Part shown: piece by piece, positions 26,767 through 34,249 of the stretch
Numbering within the stretch: position 1 is the stretch's first letter
How the letters are laid out: every line of letters begins with the position of its first letter
Program-made: the position numbers and the translations under genes
Source: DASSYK01 sp036258315
Lineage (GTDB): Bacteria > Actinomycetota > Thermoleophilia > Solirubrobacterales > 70-9
Assembly (NCBI GenBank): GCA_036258315.1
Contig: DATADX010000051.1
Location: 1-48,729 of the forward strand
Reading direction: 5' to 3'
DNA length: 48,729 nucleotides
Notes under the pieces: model-generated
Database searches by the model: none
What the model was told of the DNA's origin: nothing
Seen by the model: only the letters and a program-made list of their open reading frames with translations

Positions 26767-27714
26767 CTATGCGGTCGGGTCGAGCAGCAGCTTGCCGCTG
26801 CTCCGCCGCTCGCCGATCTCGGCGTGGGCCTGGGCGACCTCGCCGAGCGGGTAAACGCCGCCGATCACCACCTCGAGCTCGCCTGCAGCGACGCCGCCGA
26901 GCAACTCGGCGATCATCTCGGCGACGAGGCCGCGACGCTGCACGATCAAGGGCACCAGCCAGAACCCGATCACCGCCTTCGAGGTCTGGAGCAGGTAGTT
27001 CGTCCTCACCTCGTTGGGGTGGCGCGCCGCGTTGCCGAACACGACGATCCGCCCGAGCGGCCCGATCGCCCCGAGCTCGGCCTCGAAGCCGGTCCCGCTC
27101 ATGTGGAGGACGACGTCGACCCGCTCGCCGCCGTTGGCGTCGAGGATCGCCTGCTTGAGGTCCTCGGCGCGGGAGTCGACCGTGGCGTCGGCCCCGAGCC
27201 GCTCGCACAGGGAACGCTTCGCTTCGCTCGACGCGAGCGCGATCACCTTGGCGCCGACCCGCTTCGCAAGCTGCACGGCGAGGCTCCCGGTGCCGCCCGC
27301 GGCGGCCTCGATCGCGACGGTCTCGCCCTCGCGCAGGTGCGCGCAGTGGTGCAGCAATGCGTATGCGGTAACTCCCTGGAGCAACAGGCCGGCGGCCTGC
27401 TCGTCGTCGACCTCGTCGGGCACCGGGACCAGCCAGGCCTCTGGGACCGCGACCTTCTGCGCGTAGCCGCCGCCGCCCACCATCGCCGCGACCCTCCGCC
27501 CGTCCGGGGTGGTCCCGCTGATCTCGCCGCCGGGGATCATCGGCAGCGTCTGCTCCGCGAGGTAGTCGTTGCGGATCTGGTGCGTGTCGGCGAAGTTGAC
27601 GCCCGAGCGCGTGACCTCCACCACGACCTCCCCGGGCCCGGGCTCGGGATCGGGCAGGTCGACGAGCTTCATCTGTTCGGGCCCGCCGAATTCCTCGATC
27701 TGAATAGCCTTCAC
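26767..27714 (-). CDS. NADPH:quinone oxidoreductase-like MDR protein
   Basis: 315 residues of the zinc-free quinone oxidoreductase branch of the medium-chain dehydrogenases. GroES-like N-domain with RSGVNFADTHQIR, then a Rossmann domain with AAAGGTGSLAVQLAKRVGAKVI (from about 137) for NADPH. The zinc-binding Cys/His/Glu set of alcohol dehydrogenases is absent. It begins with GTG 27714, 6 nt after a TAGGCT element that overlaps the start codon of the divergent PfkB gene. Confidence 0.9.
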   Translation of the reverse strand: MKAIQIEEFGGPEQMKLVDLPDPEPGPGEVVVEVTRSGVNFADTHQIRNDYLAEQTLPMIPGGEISGTTPDGRRVAAMVGGGGYAQKVAVPEAWLVPVPDEVDDEQAAGLLLQGVTAYALLHHCAHLREGETVAIEAAAGGTGSLAVQLAKRVGAKVIALASSEAKRSLCERLGADATVDSRAEDLKQAILDANGGERVDVVLHMSGTGFEAELGAIGPLGRIVVFGNAARHPNEVRTNYLLQTSKAVIGFWLVPLIVQRRGLVAEMIAELLGGVAAGELEVVIGGVYPLGEVAQAHAEIGERRSSGKLLLDPTA

Positions 27715-27720
27715 CGCCTC

Positions 27721-27726
27721 AGCCTA
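27721..27726 (-). promoter_or_regulatory. Leaderless -10 element (TAGGCT)
   Basis: On the minus strand TAGGCT ends 6 nt before GTG 27714. Its last plus-strand base is the A of the divergent PfkB start codon, so the divergent 5' ends are interlocked. Confidence 0.45.
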
Positions 27727-28649
27727 TGTCACTGACCGCCGTCGGCTCGATCGCGTTCGACTCGGTGCGCACTCCATTCGGGGAGCGCGAGCGGATGCTG
27801 GGCGGATCGGCGGTCCACTTCTCGCTCGCCGCCAGCTTCTTCACCGAGGTGCGGATGGTCGGGCCTGTCGGGGACGACTTCGGTGACGAGGAGCTGGCAG
27901 TGCTCGAGGGACGCGGGGTGATCACCGAGGACATCGAGCGCGTCCCCGGAGGCGAGACCTTCTTCTGGCGGGGCCACTACGAGTACGACATGAACCTCGC
28001 CCACACCGACGACACCCGGCTCAACGTCTTTGCCGAGTTCGACCCGAAGCTCTCGGAGGCGTCGCGCGCAGCCGAGATGCTGTTCCTCGGCAACATCCAG
28101 CCGGACCTCCAGCGCCGCGTCCGCGCCGAGTCAGCGGCCCGGTTCGCCGCGCTGGACTCGATGAACCTCTGGATCGACACCGAGCGCGACTCGCTCGTCG
28201 CGGCGATCGCCGAGACGGACTGCCTGCTTCTCAACGACGCGGAGATCCGGATGCTGACCGGCGAGCCCAATCTCGCCCGTGCCGCCCGCGCAGTGATGGA
28301 GATGGGGCCGACCGTCGTCGTCGCGAAGCGCGGCGAGTACGGGGCCGCCCTGTTCAGCGGCGAGGGGTTCTTCGCGATCCCGGGCTACCTGCTCGAGGAC
28401 GTGCGCGACCCCACTGGCGCAGGCGACACCTTCGCCGGCGGCTTCCTCGGCTACCTGGACGGCCACCTGAGCTCGGGCCTGTCGCCACTCGATCCCGCCG
28501 TCCTGGGCCGCTCGATGGCCTACGGCTCCGTGCTCGCTTCGTTCAACGTCGAGGACTTCGGGACCGAGCGGGTCGCCTCGCTCAGCATCGACGAGGTCGA
28601 GGCGCGACTGCGGGACTTCAAGCGGATCACCCACTTCGAGGTCGAGTAG
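27726..28649 (+). CDS. PfkB-family sugar or nucleoside kinase
   Basis: 307 residues of the ribokinase fold. LGGSAVHFSLAASFF (about 25-39) is the substrate Gly-Gly region and DPTGAGDTFAGGFLGYL the anion hole with catalytic Asp234. The phosphoryl acceptor is not evident. The 3' end overlaps the antiporter gene by 23 bp, tail to tail. A plus-strand TAGCCT at 27705-27710 is the nearest -10, giving a short leader. Confidence 0.9.
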   Translation: MSLTAVGSIAFDSVRTPFGERERMLGGSAVHFSLAASFFTEVRMVGPVGDDFGDEELAVLEGRGVITEDIERVPGGETFFWRGHYEYDMNLAHTDDTRLNVFAEFDPKLSEASRAAEMLFLGNIQPDLQRRVRAESAARFAALDSMNLWIDTERDSLVAAIAETDCLLLNDAEIRMLTGEPNLARAARAVMEMGPTVVVAKRGEYGAALFSGEGFFAIPGYLLEDVRDPTGAGDTFAGGFLGYLDGHLSSGLSPLDPAVLGRSMAYGSVLASFNVEDFGTERVASLSIDEVEARLRDFKRITHFEVE

Positions 28650-30243
28650 CGGGCTCAGAGTCGCTCAGCCGCGCCTCTTCGAGATCGAGCTCGCGCTGGA
28701 TCCGCCGCTGCACGTCGGGCTTGATCCGGCCCTCGTTGCGGGCGCGCACGAGCTCGCCGCGCTCGAGCTCGATCAGCTCGCGGCGGAGCTTACGCAGTGC
28801 GCCCGCGGGGTCGTCGAGCCGCGAGCCGCCCTCCTCTCCGCTCATCTGCGCGAGGCAGCGCGCAAAGCGCGCCTGGTAGATCTGCCGCATCCGATCGATC
28901 GCCTCGTCGGGAAGCTCCGGGCGCTCGACCTCGAGCTGGTCGATCCGGTCGAGCGCCGCCTGGGCGAGCGCGAGACGTACCACCGCCTCGTCCGGTGCCC
29001 AGGCCTTCGTGGTCGAGAGCCCGAGCGCCTTGATCAGCGGCGGGAGGGTGAGCCCCTGGCCGACCAGGGTGACGAGGATCACCGCGACGGTCAGGAACAG
29101 GATCAGGTCCCGCTCCACGAACGGCTCCCCGGAGTCGAGGGTCAGCGGCAGGGCCAGGGCGGCGGCGAGGGACAGGGCGCCGCGCATGCCGCTCCAGCCG
29201 ATCAGCAGCCGCTCGCGCCAGTCCTCGCCCGTCGCAAGGGCGCCCGCTGGCGGGAACAGCTTCTCGAGCAGCTCTGGGAGGACCTGCCAGATGAGCCGGA
29301 CCGCGATCACCACGGCCGCGACGAGCAGTCCGTAGCCCGCGAGCTCGCCCGCCGAGTACTGATCTCCGACCCGCTCGAGCACGTCGGGCGCCTGCAGCCC
29401 GAGCAGGATGAAGAGGACCACGTTGAGGGCGAACACGAGCGCCTCCCAGAACGCCTCGCCGCTCAGCCGCATCTCGGCGCTGAACACCTCGTTCGCGTGC
29501 CAGCCGAGGTAGAGGCCGGCGGTGACCGCGGCCAGTACCCCCGAGGCCTCGATCTCCTCGGCCAGCGCGAAGGACACGTAGGCCATCAGGACCGACGTGA
29601 AGATGGTCAGGGGAATGTCGTCGAGGCGGCGCAGGACCTGGAGCGCCACCCACGCCACCGCGAGGCCGATCCCGATCCCGCCCGCAACCGCGACGATCAG
29701 GTCGACCACGGCCTCGCCGGCGCTGAAGGTGCCCGACACGACCGCGGCGAGCATCACGCGGTAGGCGACGAGACCGGTGGCGTCGTTGATCATGCTCTCG
29801 CCCTCGATGAGCAGGCGGACCCGCTCGGTGATCCCGACCCTCTCGAACGTCGCGATCGCGGCGACCGGATCGGTGGGGGCGACGATCGCGCCCAGCAGCA
29901 GACCCTCCGGCCAGCTGATCCCCGGGATCACCGCCTGGGCGACGGCGGCGACGGCGATCATCGTCGCCAGCACGAGGCCTAGCACGAGCCAGGTCAGCGG
30001 GGCGAGCTGAGCGCGGAGGTCCTGCGGCGAGGCGTAGTAGCCGGCCGCCTGCAGGAGGGGCGGCAGGAAGACGAGGAAGATGATCTCGGGTTCCAGGTGG
30101 ACGGTCGGGCCACCGGGAAGGAAGCCGATCCCGAGGCCCGCGAGCACCAGCACGATCGGGTATGGGATCCCGATCAGATCTGCGAGCCGCACCAGTACGG
30201 CGGCGACGCCGGCAAGCAGGATGAGCAGCTCGATCTCGTTCAA
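28627..30243 (-). CDS. CPA1-family Na+/H+ antiporter
   Basis: 538 residues with about 12 membrane helices to residue 410. GAIVAPTDPVAAIATF and SMINDATGLVAYRVML carry the ion-binding Asp residues of NhaP-type exchangers. A cytoplasmic tail of about 120 residues, rich in Arg and Glu and largely helical, follows. The protein exports sodium or another cation for protons. The start appears to be TTG at 30243, with a minus-strand TAGACT -10 at 30261-30266 and a purine-rich GGGTGGGG leader. Confidence 0.9.
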   Translation of the reverse strand: MNEIELLILLAGVAAVLVRLADLIGIPYPIVLVLAGLGIGFLPGGPTVHLEPEIIFLVFLPPLLQAAGYYASPQDLRAQLAPLTWLVLGLVLATMIAVAAVAQAVIPGISWPEGLLLGAIVAPTDPVAAIATFERVGITERVRLLIEGESMINDATGLVAYRVMLAAVVSGTFSAGEAVVDLIVAVAGGIGIGLAVAWVALQVLRRLDDIPLTIFTSVLMAYVSFALAEEIEASGVLAAVTAGLYLGWHANEVFSAEMRLSGEAFWEALVFALNVVLFILLGLQAPDVLERVGDQYSAGELAGYGLLVAAVVIAVRLIWQVLPELLEKLFPPAGALATGEDWRERLLIGWSGMRGALSLAAALALPLTLDSGEPFVERDLILFLTVAVILVTLVGQGLTLPPLIKALGLSTTKAWAPDEAVVRLALAQAALDRIDQLEVERPELPDEAIDRMRQIYQARFARCLAQMSGEEGGSRLDDPAGALRKLRRELIELERGELVRARNEGRIKPDVQRRIQRELDLEEARLSDSEPATRPRSG

Positions 30244-30260
30244 CGCTGCCCCACCCGTCG

Positions 30261-30270
30261 AGTCTACGAT
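30261..30270. promoter_or_regulatory. Overlapping divergent -10 elements
   Basis: AGTCTACGAT holds a minus-strand TAGACT (30261-30266, antiporter) and a plus-strand TACGAT (30265-30270, 8 nt before the DsbA-like ATG). The two hexamers share the central TA, so RNA polymerase could serve only one direction at a time. Confidence 0.45.
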
Positions 30271-30278
30271 TCGCCACC

Positions 30279-30812
30279 ATGTCGCCGCCCCCGCCGCCCC
30301 CGCCGCTCATGCCCGCGCCATCCGCCGAGGACCACGTCGAAGGCGGCGAAGCGGCGGAGCTGGAGCTGGTCATGTACGGGGACTTCCAGTGCCCGTACTG
30401 CGCCGCGGCCTACCCGATCGTGAAGCGGGTTCGCGAACAGCTCGGGGCCCGCCTGCTGTTCGCCTACCGCCACTTCCCCCTGCGCGACATCCACCCGCTC
30501 GCCCAGGGGGCGGCCGAGGCGTCCGAGGCCGCCGCGGACCAAGGTGCCTTCTGGCCGATGCACGACGGCCTCTTCGAGGCGAGGGGCCAGCTCGAGACCC
30601 GCAGCCTCATATCGCTCGCCGGCTCGCTCGGCCTGGACGCGGGCCGCGTCGTCGAGGAGCTCGAGGCGGGAACACACGCCCCGCGCGTGCAGCGCGACGT
30701 CGACAGCGGCGAGGCCAGCGGCGTCACCGCGACGCCGGGGTTCTTCGTGAACGGGCGCCTGCACGAGGGTTCGTTCGACGCCCAGTCACTGATCGCGGCG
30801 CTTCAGCCCTGA
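30279..30812 (+). CDS. DsbA-family thioredoxin-fold protein, cytoplasmic
   Basis: 177 residues. The active site is CPYC (Cys38-Cys41) in YGDFQCPYC; the cis-Pro loop is VTATPGFF near 150. RHFPLRDIHPLAQGAAEA is shared with the thioredoxin-like domain fused to some NhaA antiporters. There is no signal peptide: the N-terminus is a Pro-rich MSPPPPPPPLMP, so it should stay in the cytoplasm. It is divergent from an Na+/H+ antiporter, which suggests a functional link, although the fold is used for many thiol reactions. Confidence 0.88.
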   Translation: MSPPPPPPPLMPAPSAEDHVEGGEAAELELVMYGDFQCPYCAAAYPIVKRVREQLGARLLFAYRHFPLRDIHPLAQGAAEASEAAADQGAFWPMHDGLFEARGQLETRSLISLAGSLGLDAGRVVEELEAGTHAPRVQRDVDSGEASGVTATPGFFVNGRLHEGSFDAQSLIAALQP

Positions 30813-30869
30813 GAGAGGGCCCCGGCCGGGAGCGGCTGCGTGAGATACTGGCGACCCGCGAACTAGAGC

Positions 30870-30876
30870 AAGGAGG
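30870..30876 (+). promoter_or_regulatory. Strong Shine-Dalgarno for citrate synthase
   Basis: AAGGAGG lies 5 nt before ATG 30882 and fixes that start over the upstream GTG codons at 30876 and 30879. It is one of few strong ribosome-binding sites in the window. Confidence 0.7.
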
Positions 30877-30881
30877 TGGTG

Positions 30882-32276
30882 ATGGCCACCGAGGAGCAGA
30901 CCGAGCAGACCGCGTCCGGCGACGGCAGGGTGGGCGGCGACACGCTTTCCGTCACCGACAACCGCACCGGAGAGAGCTACGAGATCGAGGTCACGGACGG
31001 GACGATCCGGACGATGGACCTGCGCCAGATCAAGGTCTCCGACGACGACTTCGGGCTGATGGGCTACGACCCGGCCTTCACCAACACGGCCTCGTGCCGA
31101 TCGGCGATCACCTACATCGACGGTGAGGCGGGCATCCTCCAGCACCGCGGCATCCCGATCGAGCAGCTGTGCGAGCACAGCACCTACCTCGAGGTCGCCT
31201 ATCTGCTCGTCTTCGGCGAGCTCCCGACCCGGGCGCAGCTCGAGCGCTGGGTCTACGACGTCACCCACCACACCTTCGTCCACGAGGACATCAAGAAGAT
31301 GAACGAGGGCTACCGTCACGACGCGCACCCGATGGGGATGCTGCTCGCCTCGGTCGGGGCCCTGTCCACGTTCTACCCCGAGGCGAAGCAGACCGACGAC
31401 CCCGAGGAGCGCTACATGGCGGCGATCCGGCTGATCGCCAAGGTCCCGACCCTCGCCGCCTTCGCCTACCGGCACAGCCTCGGGCTGCCTTACGTCTATC
31501 CCGTCAACGAGCTCAACTACTCCGAGAACTTCCTTTCGATGCTGTTCCGGATGGAGCACACCTACGAGCCCGGTCCGGTCCTGGCGAAGGCGCTGGACGT
31601 GCTCTTCATCCTCCACGCCGACCACGAGCAGAACTGCTCCACGAACGCGGTGCGATCGGTCGGCTCCTCCGACGTCGACCCCTACTCGGCCGTCGCCGCG
31701 GGCGTCGCCGCGCTCTACGGGCCGCTCCACGGCGGCGCCAACGAGGCGGTCCTGCAGATGCTGCGCCGGATCGAGACGACCGACAACATCCCGGACTTCC
31801 TCGAGGGCGTGAAGAACCGCGAGGAGAAGCTGATGGGCTTCGGCCACCGGGTCTACAAGAACTACGACCCGCGGGCACGGATCATCAAGAAGCACGTCGA
31901 CGAGGTGCTCGAGGTGACCGGCGACAACCCGCTGCTCGACGTCGCCACCGAGCTCGAGAAGCGCGCGCTCGACGACGAGTTCTTCACGTCGCGCAAGCTC
32001 TATCCAAACGTCGACTTCTACTCCGGCCTTATCTACGAGGCGCTCGGGATCCCGACCAACATGTTCACGGTGATCTTCGCGATCCCCCGCACCTCGGGGT
32101 GGATCTCGCAGTGGCTCGAGATGAAGGACGACCCCGAGCAGAAGATCGCTCGCCCGCGCCAGATCTATATGGGGAAGCGCGACCAGGACTACGTGCCGGT
32201 CGAGGAGCGCGAGGGGCCCGAGAAGATCACGGGGCCGCCCGCGCGGCGCCCGAAGCGCCCGCGCCGGGGCGCCTAG
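30882..32276 (+). CDS. gltA: Citrate synthase
   Basis: 464 residues. Condenses acetyl-CoA with oxaloacetate. ITYIDGEAGILQHRGIPIEQL is the family start; ADHEQNCSTNAVR, LHGGANEAVL (catalytic His) and MGFGHRVYKNYDPRA hold the active-site residues, and the catalytic Asp lies in NVDFYSG. A polar N-terminal extension of about 40 residues and a basic C-terminal tail (RRPKRPRRGA) go beyond the core. GATACT at 30843-30848 is a possible -10. Two small unknown genes follow closely, so it may head an operon. Confidence 0.96.
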   Translation: MATEEQTEQTASGDGRVGGDTLSVTDNRTGESYEIEVTDGTIRTMDLRQIKVSDDDFGLMGYDPAFTNTASCRSAITYIDGEAGILQHRGIPIEQLCEHSTYLEVAYLLVFGELPTRAQLERWVYDVTHHTFVHEDIKKMNEGYRHDAHPMGMLLASVGALSTFYPEAKQTDDPEERYMAAIRLIAKVPTLAAFAYRHSLGLPYVYPVNELNYSENFLSMLFRMEHTYEPGPVLAKALDVLFILHADHEQNCSTNAVRSVGSSDVDPYSAVAAGVAALYGPLHGGANEAVLQMLRRIETTDNIPDFLEGVKNREEKLMGFGHRVYKNYDPRARIIKKHVDEVLEVTGDNPLLDVATELEKRALDDEFFTSRKLYPNVDFYSGLIYEALGIPTNMFTVIFAIPRTSGWISQWLEMKDDPEQKIARPRQIYMGKRDQDYVPVEEREGPEKITGPPARRPKRPRRGA

Positions 32277-32300
32277 GCCCTCGGCCGGCCGGGCGGGCCG

Positions 32301-32657
32301 ATGAGCTGGAAGGTGACGGTGCGGCACGGCCCGGAGGTGAAGCGCGAGAGGTTCGCGTCGCTCGAGGGCGCGCTCGGATTCGCGCGCGAGGCCGCTGACC
32401 GGGTCCGCCGCGAGGGCCGGCTGCCGGACATCAACGCGCTCCGCGACATCCCGTCCGACCAGCGGGTCCACGCCCGGATCGAGGTCTCCGGCAAGGGCCT
32501 GCTGCGCGGGCCCGAGGCCGGGCTCGACGTGAAGGGCGACGGCTCCGTCGTCCCGTACAGGGGAGCGATCAGCAAGGAGCCTCTCGAGGCCGACTCGCTC
32601 GACGACGCCGTCGCTCGCGTTCGCGAGGCGCTGTCGGGCCAGGCCGGCCGCCGATGA
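32301..32657 (+). CDS. Small hypothetical protein
   Basis: 118 residues, unrecognised. It starts MSWKVTVRHGPEVKRERFASL and has an alpha/beta look: a beta-rich start, helix with Arg-rich EAADRVRREGRLPD, then strands and a final helix DDAVARVREAL. No Cys, no membrane segment. It starts 24 bp after citrate synthase and overlaps the next gene by 4 nt (ATGA), so the three genes are probably one transcript. Function unknown. Confidence 0.6.
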   Translation: MSWKVTVRHGPEVKRERFASLEGALGFAREAADRVRREGRLPDINALRDIPSDQRVHARIEVSGKGLLRGPEAGLDVKGDGSVVPYRGAISKEPLEADSLDDAVARVREALSGQAGRR

Positions 32658-32944
32658 GCGAGAGCTACGAGGCCGGCCGCCGGGTGCGCCTCCCAGGCGG
32701 CGCGGACCGCCCGATCAACGTCTTCATCAACGGCACCGAGCAGCGCGAGGGCACCGACTACACGCTGCACGGGCGGGAGGTCGTCTTCTCCCGGCCGCTG
32801 GTCAAGGAGCGCGTCGGGCGCGGGCGCTGGCTCGCGATGGCGCTGGGGCTGTTCGGCAGCTACGGCAAGAACGAGGCGGTCGACGTCCACTTTCGCCGCG
32901 GCGGCAGGACCGAGGTCCTCTCGGACGCCGAGATACTGCCGTGA
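32654..32944 (+). CDS. Small hypothetical protein, beta-rich
   Basis: 96 residues, unrecognised. The central part INVFINGTEQREGTDYTLHG resembles short beta-sandwich phage or surface domains of the type that start with NGT and end with DYT, followed by FSRPL; this is only a look-alike. A hydrophobic patch (WLAMALGLFGSYG) could touch the membrane. It is translationally coupled upstream (ATGA) and its stop overlaps the start of a gene remnant by one base. Confidence 0.55.
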   Translation: MSESYEAGRRVRLPGGADRPINVFINGTEQREGTDYTLHGREVVFSRPLVKERVGRGRWLAMALGLFGSYGKNEAVDVHFRRGGRTEVLSDAEILP

Positions 32945-33069
32945 TGCGAGTCTGCCTGATGATCGAGGCGCAGGAGGACGTAGCTGGGACGGTCGGCGTG
33001 CGCTCGCCGCGACACCTGCCCCACCGCGACCTCGACGGCGTCGCGCTGATCTCGGAGCTGACCGGCTAG
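32944..33069 (+). pseudogene. Deletion remnant of an LLM-class F420-type oxidoreductase
   Basis: A 41-codon open frame. Residues 1-13 (MRVCLMIEAQEDV) match the typical N-terminus of the F420-dependent LLM subgroup, and the last 18 (HLPHRDLDGVALISELTG) match its typical C-terminus. The roughly 250 codons that should lie between are missing, so an in-frame internal deletion is inferred. The stop shares CTAG with the convergent acyl-CoA dehydrogenase. It is unlikely to make a folded protein. Confidence 0.65.
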
Positions 33070-34088
33070 GCGGGGGCGGGCTCGCCGGCGCCGAGCCCGA
33101 TCAGGTCGGCGACGCGTTCGCGCTGCTCGCGCGGGGAGCCGAGCATCCGGCCCGCGACGCGGGAGCGCTTCAGCCAGAACTGCAAATCGTGCTCCCACGT
33201 GAACCCGATCCCGCCGAACACCTGCAGCGCGGAGGCGGCCGTCTCCCAGGCGGCGTCGGCGGCGCGGCCGCTCGCCATCGCCGCCGCGATCGGCAGCGAC
33301 TCGGGCTCCGCGTCGGCCGCCCAGGCGGCGAAGTAGGTGAGCGAGCGCGACTCCTCGACGCCGAGCAGCATCGCGGCGCAGCGGTGGCCGACCGCCTGGT
33401 AGGCGCCGATCGGGCGCCCGAACTGGTGGCGCTCGCGCGCGTAGTCGACCGCCATCTCCATCGCGCGCTGGCCGACCCCTGTCAGCTCGCCGGCGATTGC
33501 GACCGCGAGCCGGTCGCGGCCGCCGTCGACGTCGCCCTCGAGTCGCTCGCCCGCGGGCGCAGAGACGGTCGCGTAGGAACGAGTCGCGTCGATCGTCTCG
33601 ACCGGCTCGAACCCGAGCTCACGCGGGGGAGTGAGCAGGGCGCCATCGCCGTCGAAGACGACGGCGACGTCGGCGGTCGGCAGATCACAGAAGAGGGTGC
33701 TCTGCCCGTCGGGGCTGACGCCGCCGAACGAGCCCGTCGCCTCACCGGAGGCGAGCTTCGGGAGCCACTCCGCGCGCTGCTCGTCGGAGCCGCCGGCTGA
33801 GATCACGAGCGCGGCGCCGGCGCTGCCCAGCAGCGGGGAGGGCGCGCAGGCGTAGCCCGACTGCTCGAGCAGCACCGCCAGCTCGACCATCCCGAGCCCC
33901 TGGCCGCCATCGTCCTCGGCGATCGCGATCCCGGGCCAGCCGAGCTCGGCGATCTGCCCCCAGAGGGCGTCGTCGTAGGTCCTGGCCTCGGCCAGCTCGC
34001 GGACCTTGTCGGACTTGAACCGCGAGGCGAGGAAGTCCTTCGCCGTCGCCTGGATCTCCTGCTGCTCGTCGGAGAGGTCGAAGTTCAT
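33066..34088 (-). CDS. Acyl-CoA dehydrogenase, second subunit of a pair
   Basis: 340 residues of the short FadE type often found as one half of actinobacterial alpha2-beta2 dehydrogenases (as in the steroid side-chain FadE pairs). MNFDLSDEQQEIQATAKDFL opens the helical domain; the middle beta domain is shortened; RERHQFGRPIGAYQAVGHRCA and QVFGGIGFTWEHDLQFWLKR end the protein. The usual Glu base region is not clearly present, consistent with a partner carrying it. Start ATG 34088 lies in the first copy of a 68-bp repeat. Confidence 0.87.
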   Translation of the reverse strand: MNFDLSDEQQEIQATAKDFLASRFKSDKVRELAEARTYDDALWGQIAELGWPGIAIAEDDGGQGLGMVELAVLLEQSGYACAPSPLLGSAGAALVISAGGSDEQRAEWLPKLASGEATGSFGGVSPDGQSTLFCDLPTADVAVVFDGDGALLTPPRELGFEPVETIDATRSYATVSAPAGERLEGDVDGGRDRLAVAIAGELTGVGQRAMEMAVDYARERHQFGRPIGAYQAVGHRCAAMLLGVEESRSLTYFAAWAADAEPESLPIAAAMASGRAADAAWETAASALQVFGGIGFTWEHDLQFWLKRSRVAGRMLGSPREQRERVADLIGLGAGEPAPA

Positions 34089-34249
34089 CTCAGCTTTGGT
34101 AGGCCGAGCACGCCACACCACCTACCGCGCGTGCTCGGAGTTACGTGGTCTGTCATCTCAGTTTGGGGAGGCCGAGCACGCCACACCACCTACCGCGCGT
34201 GCTCGGAGTTACGTGGTCTGTCATCTCAGTTTGGGGAGGCCGAGCACGC
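34085..34249. repeat. 68-bp tandem repeat, 2.4 copies, between paired acyl-CoA dehydrogenases
   Basis: Copies start at 34085, 34153 and 34221 (the third covers 29 bp). The third copy is the 3' end of the upstream dehydrogenase coding GLPKLR-stop on the minus strand. Copy 2 repeats that end exactly; copy 1 differs by three bases, all third-codon changes that keep GLPKLR. Each full copy adds about 39 bp of unrelated sequence and holds a 10-bp inverted repeat (CCGAGCACGC and GCGTGCTCGG, 15-nt loop). Confidence 0.9.
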
